DNA from: Prevotella sp. UBA3757
GTDB taxonomy: Bacteria; Bacteroidota; Bacteroidia; Bacteroidales; Bacteroidaceae
DNA length: 32,664 bases
Reading direction: 5' to 3'
Assembly (NCBI GenBank): GCA_002371715.1
Contig: DFGF01000083.1
Span: 1-32,664, forward strand
The position numbers and the translations under genes are program-made. Below, piece by piece: positions 1-10,000 of this stretch (within the stretch, counting starts at the first letter, position 1; each line of letters begins with the position of its first letter). The notes below the pieces were generated by a model, which was given only the letters and a program-made list of their open reading frames with translations, did no database searches and was not told where the DNA came from.

Positions 1-1286
1 CTACCAGCCGAATTGGCGCAGCTAACAGCCGCACGGAGCGAGAAACCGTCGGGAGTAGCCGCCAAATGGAGCCTCAGGGGAATGCGCCGCTGGGCGGTGG
101 GCCGACTGAGCAACCGCTCGAAAGCCTGGTCGTTGTTGCGGTAGAGGGCCATGCCGGGGCGCAGCCGACGGGGCATCTCGTGCGGAAAGAGACGGTTGCC
201 CTGAACCCGATTGACGCGAAAGCCCTCCAGCTGTCGGTCATCGTTGATGAAGCACAGCCCGTCGCCATTGGCAAAGGTGGCGGTGCCGGCAACGTTGAAC
301 GAGTCGCGCCGCAGCTCCTTGACCGTGCCAACGAACTCGCCCATGGCCTTGGGCGTGTCGGGCGAGAAGATGTCGGGCTGGCGGCCGTGCAGGAAATAGG
401 TGGTGAAGCCGCGGTTGAACGTCTTGCGCAAGTCGGCCTGGAACGTGTAGCTGACGCGACCGAGCGACGCGCGGCAGTAGCGGTCGGGATGGCGGGCCAC
501 GATGGCATCAAGCTGCTGGCTGTAGGCCGCCACGACGTTCTTGACATAGCCCACATCCTTGAGCCGCCCCTCAATCTTAAACGAGCAGGCTCCGGCCTCC
601 GCGAGTTCCTCAAGGTGACCGAGGCGGTTCATGTCGCGCAGTGACAACAAGTAGCGCTGGTGCTCCAACTCGCGCCCGTCGGCATCGATGAGGTCGAACT
701 TCATGCGGCACAGTTGCGCACACTCGCCACGGTTGGCCGAGCGCTGGAAACAATACTGCGACGCGTAGCACAGGCCGCTGTAGCTGACGCAAAGGGCGCC
801 ATGGACGAAGACCTCCAACTCGACGTCGGGCACCTCGCGATGTATCTGGGCAATCTCGTCGACCGACAGTTCACGGGCCAGCACCACCCTCCGGAAACCT
901 ATGGAGCGCAGCCAACGGACCTTCCGCACCGTGCGGTTGTCGGTCTGCGTGGAGGCATGAAGGGCTATGGGCGGCAGCGGCATCTGGAGAATGCCCATGT
1001 CCTGGACAAGGATGGCGTCGACGCCAACCTCTGCAAGCTGACTGATAAGCTGCTGCGTGGCCTCCAGCTCGTCGTCATAAAGGATGGTGTTAACCGTAAC
1101 GTAGACGCGGGCCTGGAACTGGTGGGCATAGCGGCAGAGGCGCTCAATGTCCTCGACGCTATTGCCGGCGGCGGCACGCGCCCCGAAGCGCGAGGCCCCA
1201 ATATAGACGGCATCGGCGCCATGGTCTATGGCAGCCATGCCACACTCCAGGTTCCTGGCCGGAGCCAGCAGTTCCAACGTTTGCAT
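1..1286 (-). CDS. U32 family peptidase-like protein (RlhA/YegQ-type), C-terminus off window
   Basis: The start codon is the ATG at 1284-1286 and the frame stays open to the window edge, giving 428 visible residues; the C-terminus is missing. The protein begins MQTLELLAPARNLECGM and continues with HGADAVYIGA, the classic U32 opening. The Cys-rich U32 signature is present (HGALCVSYSGLC, then RSANRGECAQLCR), which in studied relatives binds an Fe-S cluster. Characterised members (RlhA, TrhP/YegQ) take part in tRNA or 23S rRNA hydroxylation, although the family was first named for collagenase activity. The long region after the signature (from about position 640 downward) fits the larger RlhA-like architecture. 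It starts 18 nt after metA ends on the same strand, so co-transcription is likely. The substrate is inferred, not seen. Confidence 0.88.
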   Translation of the reverse strand, partial: MQTLELLAPARNLECGMAAIDHGADAVYIGASRFGARAAAGNSVEDIERLCRYAHQFQARVYVTVNTILYDDELEATQQLISQLAEVGVDAILVQDMGILQMPLPPIALHASTQTDNRTVRKVRWLRSIGFRRVVLARELSVDEIAQIHREVPDVELEVFVHGALCVSYSGLCYASQYCFQRSANRGECAQLCRMKFDLIDADGRELEHQRYLLSLRDMNRLGHLEELAEAGACSFKIEGRLKDVGYVKNVVAAYSQQLDAIVARHPDRYCRASLGRVSYTFQADLRKTFNRGFTTYFLHGRQPDIFSPDTPKAMGEFVGTVKELRRDSFNVAGTATFANGDGLCFINDDRQLEGFRVNRVQGNRLFPHEMPRRLRPGMALYRNNDQAFERLLSRPTAQRRIPLRLHLAATPDGFSLRAAVSCANSAG

Positions 1287-1307
1287 CTAATTATCAATTA
1301 TCCACTA
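1287..1307. repeat. Short imperfect heptamer array at the metA/U32 junction
   Basis: Three consecutive 7-nt units (CTAATTA, TCAATTA, TCCACTA) fill the gap between the end of metA and the start of the U32 gene and include the metA stop codon. On its own this is weak, but the same 7-nt phasing recurs at several other gene junctions in the window. Confidence 0.45.
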
Positions 1308-2222
1308 TTTTATCTGACTGATGTCATACGGCGTCTCCTGATAGACGTAGTAGTTAATCCAGTTGCTGTAGAGCAGGTTGGCATGGGCGCGCCACGTCAC
1401 CAGCGGCTCCAGGCTGGGGTCATCGTGGCGGTAGTAGTTGCGGGGCAGTTCGACATCCTTCCGTATGTCCTTGTCGCGTCGGTACTCGGTATCGAGCGTG
1501 TTGGGCGCATACTCCAGGTGGCCGGTAATAAAGAACTCACGCCCCTCGCGAGCCATGACGATGCTGACGCCGCTGTCGGGTGACTCGGCTATGAGCGTCA
1601 GCTCCGGACGCGCCAGGATGTCGTCGCGATGAACCTCAGTATGGCGGCTGTGGGGCATCTGGAACACGTCATCGAAACCACGGAATATGGGCAGCTGCGG
1701 CACGAGCGTATACTGGGGGAAGATGCCGAACATCTTCTTCTCAAGCGGGTACTTGGGCACGCCGTAGTAATAGTAAAGCCCAGCCTGCGCGGCCCAGCAA
1801 ATAAACAAGGTACTCGTTACGTGCGTACGCGCCCACGCGAAAATGTCCTGTATCTCGGGCCAGTAGCCGACGTCCTCGAACTCCAGCTGCTCGACGGGAG
1901 CGCCAGTAATAATCATGCCGTCGAATTTCTCGTCGCGCATCGACTCGAAGTCGCGGTAGAACATCATCATGTGCTCAATGGGCGTATTCTTGGGTGTATG
2001 GCTGCGCAGCTTCATGAAGCTGACCTCCAGCTGCAGCGGCGTGTTCGACAGCAGTCGTATCAAGTCTGTCTCGGTCGTAATCTTGAGCGGCATCAGGTTG
2101 AGTATCACTATCTTCAGCGGACGGATGTCCTGCATGTGCGCACGCGTATCGTCCATGACGAAGATGTTCTCATGCTTCAACAGCTCAATGGCCGGTAATC
2201 GGTCGGGTAATCTTAATGGCAT
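1305..2222 (-). CDS. metA: Homoserine O-acyltransferase, probably acetyl-CoA-using (MetA family)
   Basis: The 305-residue protein has the normal length for the MetA family, which acylates homoserine as the first committed step of methionine synthesis in the cytoplasm. The nucleophile is C142 in ICWAAQAG, and the other two catalytic residues are H235 and E237 in GHLEYA. E111 in GAPVEQLEFED is informative: family members with Glu at this position use acetyl-CoA, while the E. coli succinyl-CoA enzyme has Gly. Homoserine O-acetyltransferase is therefore the better call. The sequence HVTSTLF before the nucleophile is also typical. No Bacteroidota promoter was found in the 116 nt before the gene, which are largely heptameric repeats, so read-through from the phosphatase operon is possible. 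metH and metF lie elsewhere in the window on the plus strand. Confidence 0.95.
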   Translation of the reverse strand: MPLRLPDRLPAIELLKHENIFVMDDTRAHMQDIRPLKIVILNLMPLKITTETDLIRLLSNTPLQLEVSFMKLRSHTPKNTPIEHMMMFYRDFESMRDEKFDGMIITGAPVEQLEFEDVGYWPEIQDIFAWARTHVTSTLFICWAAQAGLYYYYGVPKYPLEKKMFGIFPQYTLVPQLPIFRGFDDVFQMPHSRHTEVHRDDILARPELTLIAESPDSGVSIVMAREGREFFITGHLEYAPNTLDTEYRRDKDIRKDVELPRNYYRHDDPSLEPLVTWRAHANLLYSNWINYYVYQETPYDISQIK

Positions 2223-2239
2223 CTATGTAACTTTTAAAT

Positions 2240-2260
2240 GAAGAATGAAGAATGAAGAAT
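2240..2260. repeat. Heptamer array, three units of GAAGAAT
   Basis: Three perfect copies of GAAGAAT follow one another in the leader of metA, 18 nt upstream of its start codon on the minus strand. The unit sequence differs from the neighbouring array at 2284-2353, but the length is again 7 nt. Confidence 0.85.
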
Positions 2261-2283
2261 TTGCTACCGCAGCATGGTAATCA

Positions 2284-2353
2284 TAATTTCTAATTCCTAA
2301 TTTCTAATTCCTAATTTTCAACTGTCAACTCTCAACTCTCAACTCTCAACTCT
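2284..2353. repeat. Ten-unit in-register heptamer array at the 3' end of the PP2C gene
   Basis: Ten successive 7-nt units keep one register although the sequence changes midway: TAATTTC and TAATTCC alternate twice, then come TAATTTT, CAACTGT and four CAACTCT. The array overlaps the last codons and stop of the PP2C gene (stop at 2339-2341) and fills most of the gap to metA. No gene or promoter was recognised in this gap. Confidence 0.9.
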
Positions 2354-3088
2354 AAACACGCAGGCCGACACGTTGTCGTAGCCTCCGGCGGCAATGGCAG
2401 CCTCACATAGCTGGTTGGCCGAAACGCCCTGGTTCATGAGCTGCTCGATGTCGTCGTGCGGCACCATGTCGTTCAGGCCGTCGGAACAAAGCATATAGGT
2501 GTCACCCGGCTTGAAGTCATCCGTAAACTCGAACAGGTCGAGATAGGAATTCTTGCAGCCTGCCCCAATGCAGTTAGTGATGATGTTGGAATGCTTCAGC
2601 TCGCCACGGGCGTTGCTGAGAGAGTGGTCGGTCGAGAGTTGCAGCAGCTTACCGTCACGCAGGCGGTAGAGGCGACTGTCGCCGCAGTTAATCCAGAAAT
2701 ACTTGCCGCCATAGTAGATGATACCCACCAGCGTGGTACCCATCTCAAGCAGCGCAGGGTCGGAATGGCCCTGGCGGTTAATGCTGTTGTTGATGAACTG
2801 CAGCCATTCGAACATGGTCTCCTCGAACTCGCCAATCGACAAGCCACGGGGAATGTCGCTGACAAAGAATTTCAAACTGTTCAGGGCCTGTTCGCTGGCC
2901 ACTTCGCCTGCGCGATGTCCGCCCATGCCGTCAGCAAGGGCTATCACGAAGCGCTCTGTGTTTTCGGTCATGAATTCGGTTCGGTATGCGTCACTACGCA
3001 CAAATTTGTCGTAAGCCAGTACCATGTCTTCGTTGTTGCTCCTGACGCACCCTACCCGACTGGCGGCTGTTAATGTTATTCTACTCAT
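2339..3088 (-). CDS. PP2C-family Ser/Thr protein phosphatase
   Basis: A 249-residue single-domain PP2C (PPM) phosphatase without signal peptide or membrane segment, so probably cytoplasmic. The family motifs appear in order: SNNED (D21), ADGMGGH (D53, G54), GTTLVG, NCGDSRLYRL, TDHS, CSDGLND and GYDN near the end. The Asp residues that hold the two catalytic metals are kept, so it should be active in removing phosphate from Ser or Thr. It is the last gene of an operon with a kinase, an AAA+ protein and an FHA protein, 8 nt after the FHA gene, which makes it the likely eraser of the phosphorylation set by that kinase. The last codons run into a heptameric repeat, so the C-terminal residues FRVES are partly repeat-encoded. 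Confidence 0.95.
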   Translation of the reverse strand: MSRITLTAASRVGCVRSNNEDMVLAYDKFVRSDAYRTEFMTENTERFVIALADGMGGHRAGEVASEQALNSLKFFVSDIPRGLSIGEFEETMFEWLQFINNSINRQGHSDPALLEMGTTLVGIIYYGGKYFWINCGDSRLYRLRDGKLLQLSTDHSLSNARGELKHSNIITNCIGAGCKNSYLDLFEFTDDFKPGDTYMLCSDGLNDMVPHDDIEQLMNQGVSANQLCEAAIAAGGYDNVSACVFRVES

Positions 3089-3096
3089 ATTTTGGT

Positions 3097-3690
3097 TTAA
3101 TTCACACTCACTTGTAAGTTAATGTTGGCTATGGTCACGATGTCGCCCGTCTTGATGGACATGGGGACATCGGGCTGCAAGTCACGCTGGTTGAGCTTGG
3201 TGCCGTTCGACGAGTGCTTGTCGATGATGCACCACCCTGTGTCGGCCTTGTATATCAGCTGGGCATGCATGCCGGATACGAACATGTTGCCCTCGAACAA
3301 CTGCTGGTACGGCCCCTGTCGGCGGCCGATGACAGCGCCGTTGACCCCCGTCATGCGGATGTCGAGCGACGGGTTGTAGAGCGTCAGCGTGGGCATGCCG
3401 CTCTTAGCTACCGGAGGCTGCTGCGGCGTGTCGGCCACGCGCACTGAGGCCTGCGTCACCTGGTTAAACGACAGGTTGGCGGCCTCCAAGGCTGCTGCAG
3501 AGCGCGACGCGTTGGAGTCGCGTTGCTGGTCAAGTTCGTCGGGCGAGGCCATCAAGCCTCCGCAATGGGTGCAGCGGCGCCCCTTGCCCACGCGCCCGCA
3601 ACTGGTACAGTAGGCCAGTTCCTGGCCGCACTGGTCGCAGTAGTGCGAACGCTCTTCTATCTCTTCTTTACAATTCGGACAGATTATCAT
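3097..3690 (-). CDS. Zinc-ribbon plus FHA-domain phosphothreonine reader
   Basis: The 197-residue protein has two Cys-pair zinc ribbons at the N-terminus (CPNC with CDQC, residues 4-21; CTSC with CTHC, residues 28-43), a polar linker of about 50 residues, and a C-terminal FHA domain (about 100-195). FHA landmarks are G122-R123, S139-G-M-H142 and S161-N162-G163-T164, the residues that in the family contact phosphothreonine and shape its pocket, so binding ability looks intact. Its start overlaps the end of the AAA+ gene by 4 nt (ATGA), so translation is probably coupled. As the operon also encodes a kinase and a phosphatase, it probably recognises a phosphorylated partner from the same operon. 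No membrane segment is present. Confidence 0.93.
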   Translation of the reverse strand: MIICPNCKEEIEERSHYCDQCGQELAYCTSCGRVGKGRRCTHCGGLMASPDELDQQRDSNASRSAAALEAANLSFNQVTQASVRVADTPQQPPVAKSGMPTLTLYNPSLDIRMTGVNGAVIGRRQGPYQQLFEGNMFVSGMHAQLIYKADTGWCIIDKHSSNGTKLNQRDLQPDVPMSIKTGDIVTIANINLQVSVN

Positions 3691-6600
3691 ATATTCTCCT
3701 TAATATCTTCTGGCATGATCAATTGATAGGTCTCAGGCGTCACGTCGGCAGGATCCATCTGGCTGACGCGCATGGAGAGCTGCTGGATGGTCTGGTCAAG
3801 CATATTGCGCATTTCGCGGGCGTTGCCAAAGGACTCGGCCTTGTTGACCACCATGCGGCAAATGACGTCCAGCAGTTTAAACTCAGCCTCGGGCGACAGC
3901 CGGTAGTTGTCCTTCTGGGCCATCTTCTTGTAGATGGCCAGCAGCTCGTCCTCGTTATAGTCGTCGATGTGCATCTTGTGGGAGAAACGACTGGCCAGTC
4001 CGGGATTGACGGCCAGGAAGGTCTCCATCTCGTCGCGGTAGCCCGCAGCTATGACCACAAACTTGCCACGGTCGTCCTCCATGCGCTTCATGAGCGTGTC
4101 GATGGCCTCCTTGCCGTACTGGTCGTTCTCAGACGACAGCGTATAGGCCTCGTCGATGAACAGGATGCCGCCCATGGCCTTGTCGCAGACGTTGTTGACG
4201 ATTTTCGGCGTCTCGCCCATGTACTTGCCGACCAGCGTAGCACGGCTGGCCTCGATGACACGGCTGGTGGGCAGTATGTCCATGGCCTGCAGGATTTCGC
4301 CCATCTTGCGCGCCACCGACGTTTTGCCCGTGCCGGGATTGCCGGTCAGAATGAAGTTCATGGACATCTGCTGGACCTTGCCGGCACCCATAGCTGCACG
4401 CTGCTTCATGAACATACTCTGGACGGCCAGTCGGCGAATCATGTTCTTGACTGAGCGCATGCCGATGAACTCGTCCAGCTCGTTGAGCACCTCGTCCAGC
4501 GGACGGGCCTTCTCGCTCGGAGCCACCTCGATGTCGGCCGACGTGATGCGGTACATGTCATCCTCCTTGAAGTCCGGGCTGCCCATGAGGCCGACCAGCC
4601 GCTGACTCTGCTTCTCGACGGCCTGGTCGAACATACGGCGCGCCTCGCGGGCGTTGCCGAAGTTCTTGTCGCGCCGCAGGTAGAGCTGTTCGAACTGACG
4701 GTGGATGGCGCCGCGCGTCTCCTCGTCGACAGTAAAGTTCTTGCCCTTGCAAAGGTTCAGGAATATCTCCGTCAGCTCGTCGGGCGTATAGTCGTCGAAA
4801 TGGATGGTCTGCGTAAAGCGGCTCTTCAGTCCCGGGTTGGAGTCGATGAAGTCGTGCATGTTGTCGGTATAGCCGGCCACGATGCAGATGAACTTGCCAC
4901 GGTCGTCCTCCAGGCGCTTCAGCAGCGTGTCTATGGCCTCGGCACCGAAGGAGTCCTGGTCGCTGGACTTCAGCGTGTAGGCCTCGTCGATGAACAGCAG
5001 GCCACCCATGGCCGAGTCGATGAGCTGGTTGGTCTTGATGGCCGTCTGGCCGGCAAAGCCCGCCACGAGCTTCGAACGGTCGGCCTCGACCAGCTGGCCT
5101 CGCGAGAGGATGCCCAGCGTGCGGAACACGTCGGCCATGATGCGGGCCACGGTGGTCTTACCCGTGCCGGGATTACCCGTAAAGACATAGTGCTTGCCCT
5201 GGAACGTATTGGTCTCGCCACGCCGTATCTGCAGGTTGAGGAAGGCGGCCAGGTTGGAAATTTCCTTCTTGACGCTTGCCAGTCCGACCATGCCGTTGAG
5301 CTTGGCCAGACACTCGGTATAGTCGACGGCCTTCGGGGCTTCGTACGGGATGTCGGCCACGTCGATGGTCATCAGCTGCTCGTTGGAGAGCGTCGAGATG
5401 TCTATCTTCTGCAGGCGCTCGGCCTGCTTCGAGCATATCTTGTCGAACAGCTGGCGCATGGTGCGTCCGTTGGCAAAGTCCTTGTCGCGCGAATTGTATA
5501 GCTCGGTTATCATCTTCAGGGCCAGCTCGCGGGCCTCAGGCGTAAACTTATATTTCTTGTCGGCGGCAAACACCTCCATGATCTGCATCAGCTGGTCGGG
5601 CGTGTAGTCCTCGATGTTCAGGAAGTAGCTGAAACGGCTGCGCACGCCCGGATTGATGCGGAACAGGTTCTCCATCTCCGTACGGTAACCGGCGGCTATG
5701 ACGATGAACTTGCCACGGTCGTCCTCCATGCGCTTCATGAGCGTCTCGAGGGCCTGCGTGCCCTGCTGGTCACGCTCGCCACCGCTGCTCAGGGGCACCA
5801 GCGTGTAGGCCTCGTCGACGAACAGGATGCCGCCCATGGCCTTGTCGCACAGGCGGTCCACCACTTTCGGTGTCTCGCCCTGGTAGGGGCTGACCATTTT
5901 CGAGCGGTCCACCTCAACGACGTGCCCGCTGTCCAGATAGCCGATAGCCTCCATGATTTCGCCCAGTTTGCGGGCGATGGTGGTCTTGCCCGTACCGGGA
6001 TTACCCGTCAGCACGATATGTATGCCAGCCTTCTCCTGCTCGCCCAGTCCGCGCTGGGCACGCTGCACGTTGTTGTGGACGGTAAAGGCTATCTCGCGTA
6101 CGGCCTTCTTCACCTCGTCCATACCGATATAGTGATCCAAGTCGCTCAGGATGTCTTCGAGTGAGCGCTCCTCGGGCACGTAGCCCCGGATGTCGCTTTC
6201 CTCCACCAGCGTGGCGTCGGCACCACGGCTGATGAACGACGTGAAGATGTCCTCGGCAGTCTTGACGGCCAGATGGGCATAGCCGAAAGTGTCGTCCTTA
6301 ATCTTCACCTGATACTGGAAGAAACGCTGCAACTTGTGTTCGGCATCCTGCGAATAGGCCGATATGCCGTACTTCGAGCGCAGCTCCTGCTTACAGATTT
6401 CGCACAGCTCCGGGTAGCCCGGCGTGGGCAGGCGGAACGTGTACTTGAAGCGGTTCTGTGCGGCAGGGTTGGCTGACAGGAAGTCATCAAGTCCCTTGGG
6501 CAGTCCGGCTATGATGACGATGGGGTTCTCGTCCCACTTGTCCATCTCGACAAACAGCTTGTCAAGCGGATTGACCTGGTTCGAATAGCGGTCGGGCAAC

Positions 6601-7004
6601 AGCTTCTGCACATTGTCGAAGAATAGGATGCCGCCACGGGCATTCTTGACGTTGTCGTCCCACTTGTCGACAAAGCGCTGATAGTCCACGGCGTCCACCA
6701 TTGTCAGCTTGGGCTTCTCGATAATCTTGTGCTGGAAGAAATAGTCGCGAATCACCTCGGCCAAGGCCGTCTTACCCGTACCCGTCTCACCAATAATGAT
6801 GGTGTTGACACTCAGACGGACGTTCATCACGTCCTTGCGCGAGTGCAGGTAGGTATAGGTGTCGACAACCGTCTTCAGCTGCTTCTTGACCTCGTCGAGC
6901 CCGACCATTCGGTCGAGCACGTTGAGCGATACCAGCGGGTGGCCGCACCACTTACAGAACTTGGCTATCGAGCGATTTTCCCTATGACATTGCTCACAAA
7001 TCAT
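3687..7004 (-). CDS. Giant AAA+ protein with N-terminal zinc ribbon and four CbxX/CfqX-type modules
   Basis: The 1105-residue protein starts with one zinc ribbon (CEQC at 3-6, CKWC at 17-20), followed by four AAA+ modules of the CbxX/CfqX (SpoVK) type. Walker A motifs are GETGTGKT (72-79), GNPGTGKT (334-341), GNPGTGKT (610-617) and GNPGTGKT (888-895). Walker B motifs are D130-N131 in module 1 and DE in modules 2, 3 and 4 (397-398, 673-674, 951-952). Module 1 has thus lost the catalytic Glu and may bind but not hydrolyse ATP. Known relatives usually have one module (Rubisco activase CbbX/CfxQ) or one fused to a helical domain (EccA of type VII secretion). A hexamer would carry 24 AAA+ domains; alternatively the chain forms a pseudo-ring. 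It lies 3 nt after the kinase gene. The substrate is unknown. Confidence 0.93.
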   Translation of the reverse strand: MICEQCHRENRSIAKFCKWCGHPLVSLNVLDRMVGLDEVKKQLKTVVDTYTYLHSRKDVMNVRLSVNTIIIGETGTGKTALAEVIRDYFFQHKIIEKPKLTMVDAVDYQRFVDKWDDNVKNARGGILFFDNVQKLLPDRYSNQVNPLDKLFVEMDKWDENPIVIIAGLPKGLDDFLSANPAAQNRFKYTFRLPTPGYPELCEICKQELRSKYGISAYSQDAEHKLQRFFQYQVKIKDDTFGYAHLAVKTAEDIFTSFISRGADATLVEESDIRGYVPEERSLEDILSDLDHYIGMDEVKKAVREIAFTVHNNVQRAQRGLGEQEKAGIHIVLTGNPGTGKTTIARKLGEIMEAIGYLDSGHVVEVDRSKMVSPYQGETPKVVDRLCDKAMGGILFVDEAYTLVPLSSGGERDQQGTQALETLMKRMEDDRGKFIVIAAGYRTEMENLFRINPGVRSRFSYFLNIEDYTPDQLMQIMEVFAADKKYKFTPEARELALKMITELYNSRDKDFANGRTMRQLFDKICSKQAERLQKIDISTLSNEQLMTIDVADIPYEAPKAVDYTECLAKLNGMVGLASVKKEISNLAAFLNLQIRRGETNTFQGKHYVFTGNPGTGKTTVARIMADVFRTLGILSRGQLVEADRSKLVAGFAGQTAIKTNQLIDSAMGGLLFIDEAYTLKSSDQDSFGAEAIDTLLKRLEDDRGKFICIVAGYTDNMHDFIDSNPGLKSRFTQTIHFDDYTPDELTEIFLNLCKGKNFTVDEETRGAIHRQFEQLYLRRDKNFGNAREARRMFDQAVEKQSQRLVGLMGSPDFKEDDMYRITSADIEVAPSEKARPLDEVLNELDEFIGMRSVKNMIRRLAVQSMFMKQRAAMGAGKVQQMSMNFILTGNPGTGKTSVARKMGEILQAMDILPTSRVIEASRATLVGKYMGETPKIVNNVCDKAMGGILFIDEAYTLSSENDQYGKEAIDTLMKRMEDDRGKFVVIAAGYRDEMETFLAVNPGLASRFSHKMHIDDYNEDELLAIYKKMAQKDNYRLSPEAEFKLLDVICRMVVNKAESFGNAREMRNMLDQTIQQLSMRVSQMDPADVTPETYQLIMPEDIKENI

Positions 7005-7007
7005 ATT

Positions 7008-10000
7008 CTATTTTTCTGCATCGTTTTGTATCTGGTCAACAACCTCGGTCGGCGACACCTTCATCTGGTTGAGATCAGACTTGTTAATATTCAGCAAGTT
7101 GGGACTGAAGACGACCAGCTCCGCCACGAGCATGCCCATCATCAGACTCCACAGGATGTAGTGAATCACCGACTCACCGCTGATGGAGCGCACCTGGTTG
7201 GCCACGTCGTCGAGCAGGCCGAACTTCGAGCCCTTGAAGCGGTACGACCTTTGCTTAAAGGTAAAGTAGAGCGGCTCCAGCAGCGTCGACTTGATATCGT
7301 GGTCGTCCATCACCTCGCTGACCAGCTGGCTGTCGCTCTTCGTCACGCTGCGGTAGTCGGTAAAGTGACATATAGCCATATATAATAAGGTAAGAACCAC
7401 GATGGCCGGTACAAACAGGCTGGGGTACGCCCCGTCGACCCAACGCAACGCCCACGTCGGCAGCCACGCCGACAGGTAGCCCATCAGGCCGCAGAGGCAG
7501 GAAATGACGAAGCCATAGCCGTGGAAGTAGGCCCGGCAGGCCAGTATCAGGGCCATTGCGCCGCCCACGGGCAGTCCGATGGTCAGCATGGGGTGCTGCA
7601 GCACGTAGTCACGTGACGGTACGCCGAAGATGATGACGAGCAGCAGCCAGACAGCCGACAGCGAGTAGAACACGCCGCGCCATATCTGCTCCTTACGCTT
7701 GGCCTGGAAATAGCTCTGGCGTACCTCCTGGTACTTGTTGGCCGTCTGCTTGCGGGCCTCACAGAAGCGCTTATAGTATTTCTGATTGACGTCAATCTCG
7801 CCCAACTCGTTGAGCCACTCCTCCAGCTTGTGCTCATAGCTGTAGGTCTCAAGGAACTGGTTGTGGGGGTCTTCGTGATAGAATACCGACATCCATTGGC
7901 TCAGCGCCCCGCGCTTCAGGGCGGCCAGCAACTGCGGACGGTAGGCCAGCTTGTCGATGGTCTGCGGTGTCTTCAGGATGGTGCCGTCCTCCAGCTGGTA
8001 GACAGGCATAGCACCCAGGATGCGACAGAAGCGGTAGGCCGCCGTGCGCAGGTCGTAGGCACTCAGCCGCTCGCGGTTTTCATCGCTCTTCAGGTCGAAG
8101 CAGGCACGCGCATGGCTAATTTCCTCGAACCATCCGTGCAACTGGGCGAAGTAGAAGAAGCGGCCGTTGGGGTCGCTGAACTCAGCGACGCGCTCGGCAA
8201 ACGTGGCGTCGTCCAACGACTGCCAGTCTACGAGCTGGCGCACCAGCACCTCGCCCACCTTGTAGGGCGTGTCGGCCTCACGCAGGTCGTAGGCGGCCTC
8301 GCGGTCCAGGTTGTAGAGCACCTTGTAGGCCAGGGCGCGCGACGGTTTCTGGTCCTGAATCATGATGCGCAGGGACTCGCAGGCCATGGCGTCCTCGCGG
8401 CAGTACATCCACGACAGCAACCGTCCGTCGGTCAGGCTGTCCCACTCGTCGTCGCTACAGTTCTCGTAACCGAAGGAGTGGGCTATCTCCTCCACGCTGG
8501 ACGACGGGAACTTGGCCAGGAACGGTATCTCGCGGTCAATCTCGTAGACCAGCCGCAACACGGCCACGCGCCCGTCGAACTTCTTGTCCGAAGGGAAATA
8601 GCTGCGCAGGCGGTTGACGTCGGCCTTGCTGTGCGACTCGAGATAGAGGAACAGGCGGTCGTTCGGGTTGACGAGCGACAGCGCATACTCCTCCTGATAG
8701 CTCAGCACCGATATGGCCACGCTATGGATGTCGTCACACTTGTTGCCCTTGATGTCCTCGTAGGGGAACGTGGGCTCCATGACGTAGATGGCGGCCATCA
8801 GACCGGCGTGCTGGTCGGCAGGATAGCGGTTGACCACGATGTCCTTGACAGCCGAACTGAGCTTCACGTTACCGCATTGCTCCAGCCATCCGGCTATGCG
8901 CCCGTTGTAGAGGTAGCTGCAGGCCAGCCGCTCGTTGTCCAGCAGCAGGGGTATCAGCTCGTGCACGTTGTCGGCCACGAGGTTGCGCTCCGGGTCGACC
9001 ACGAAACTGCGGTATTTCAGCAGCGGCGACGAGATGTCGACGCTGACGTCCTCGCCCAGGAACCAGCGCTCCACCTGCTCGTAGCCCCAGCGGCTCTGCG
9101 GGTTGACGGCCGTCAGTCCCTGCACGATCATCTTGACACGCTCGGGCAGTTCGTTGATGCGCGGCAGTCGGCCCTCGTTCTTCTTGCGCATCATGACGCG
9201 CTCGTTCTGGCTCAGCGGGTTCTCACCCATCCAGAGCGTCATCAGCGTGATGCCCAGCGAATAGTAGTCGACGGCGGGCGAAATCTCCACCTCTCCGTCG
9301 ATGACGTCGTTATACATCTCGGGTGCGGCATAGACCGGCGTGCGGGCCTGCGTGGTGCGATGCAGCTTCTCGTCGTTCTCCATGACGCTCGAGATGCCGA
9401 AATCGCCCAGCACCACCTCCTTGTGCTGCTCGTCGCGGAAGAAGAAGTTGCCAGGCTTGATGTCCTTGTGAATCACATTATTATTATGACAGTACGCCAA
9501 GGCCGCTGCAGCCTGCAGGGCTATGCGCCGGAACTGGTTGAAGTCGCCGTCGAGGTCGTAGTCGCCCAGCGTGCCGCCGCGCAGATACTCCATCAGCTCG
9601 TAGTCGCGGTTCTTGCCGTCGACGTAGGTCTTGCCGTAGTCTATAATCTTGACTATCATCTCCAGGTTGAAGTTCTGGATGATGCGCATCAGTGTCTTCT
9701 TGATGGTAAAGTTCGGATAGTATATCTTCAGCACCATCTCGCCCTCATCGCTGTTGACGAGGAACACCTGGGCCTCGCCGGAATTGTCGCTGATGCACTT
9801 GACACTATGGTACACTCTGCCCTTCAGCACGAAGTCCGTGCCGCCGCCCTTCTCGGTCGTGGCAACGGTGCCGGGGCGTAGTGTCGTCTCGCCGGCGTTG
9901 GAAGGCGCGGCCGCCGTGCGTTGCTGCTGACTGCCTACACGGATGGTTGCCGTCATGTCCTGTGGAGCAGCCGTCGACGTCGCTGTATTGGGTAAATCGG

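Noticed and set aside
7830..9881. Plus-strand open frame of 683 codons opposite the kinase gene
   Set aside because: Antisense shadow; the minus strand carries a complete kinase domain and tight operon spacing.
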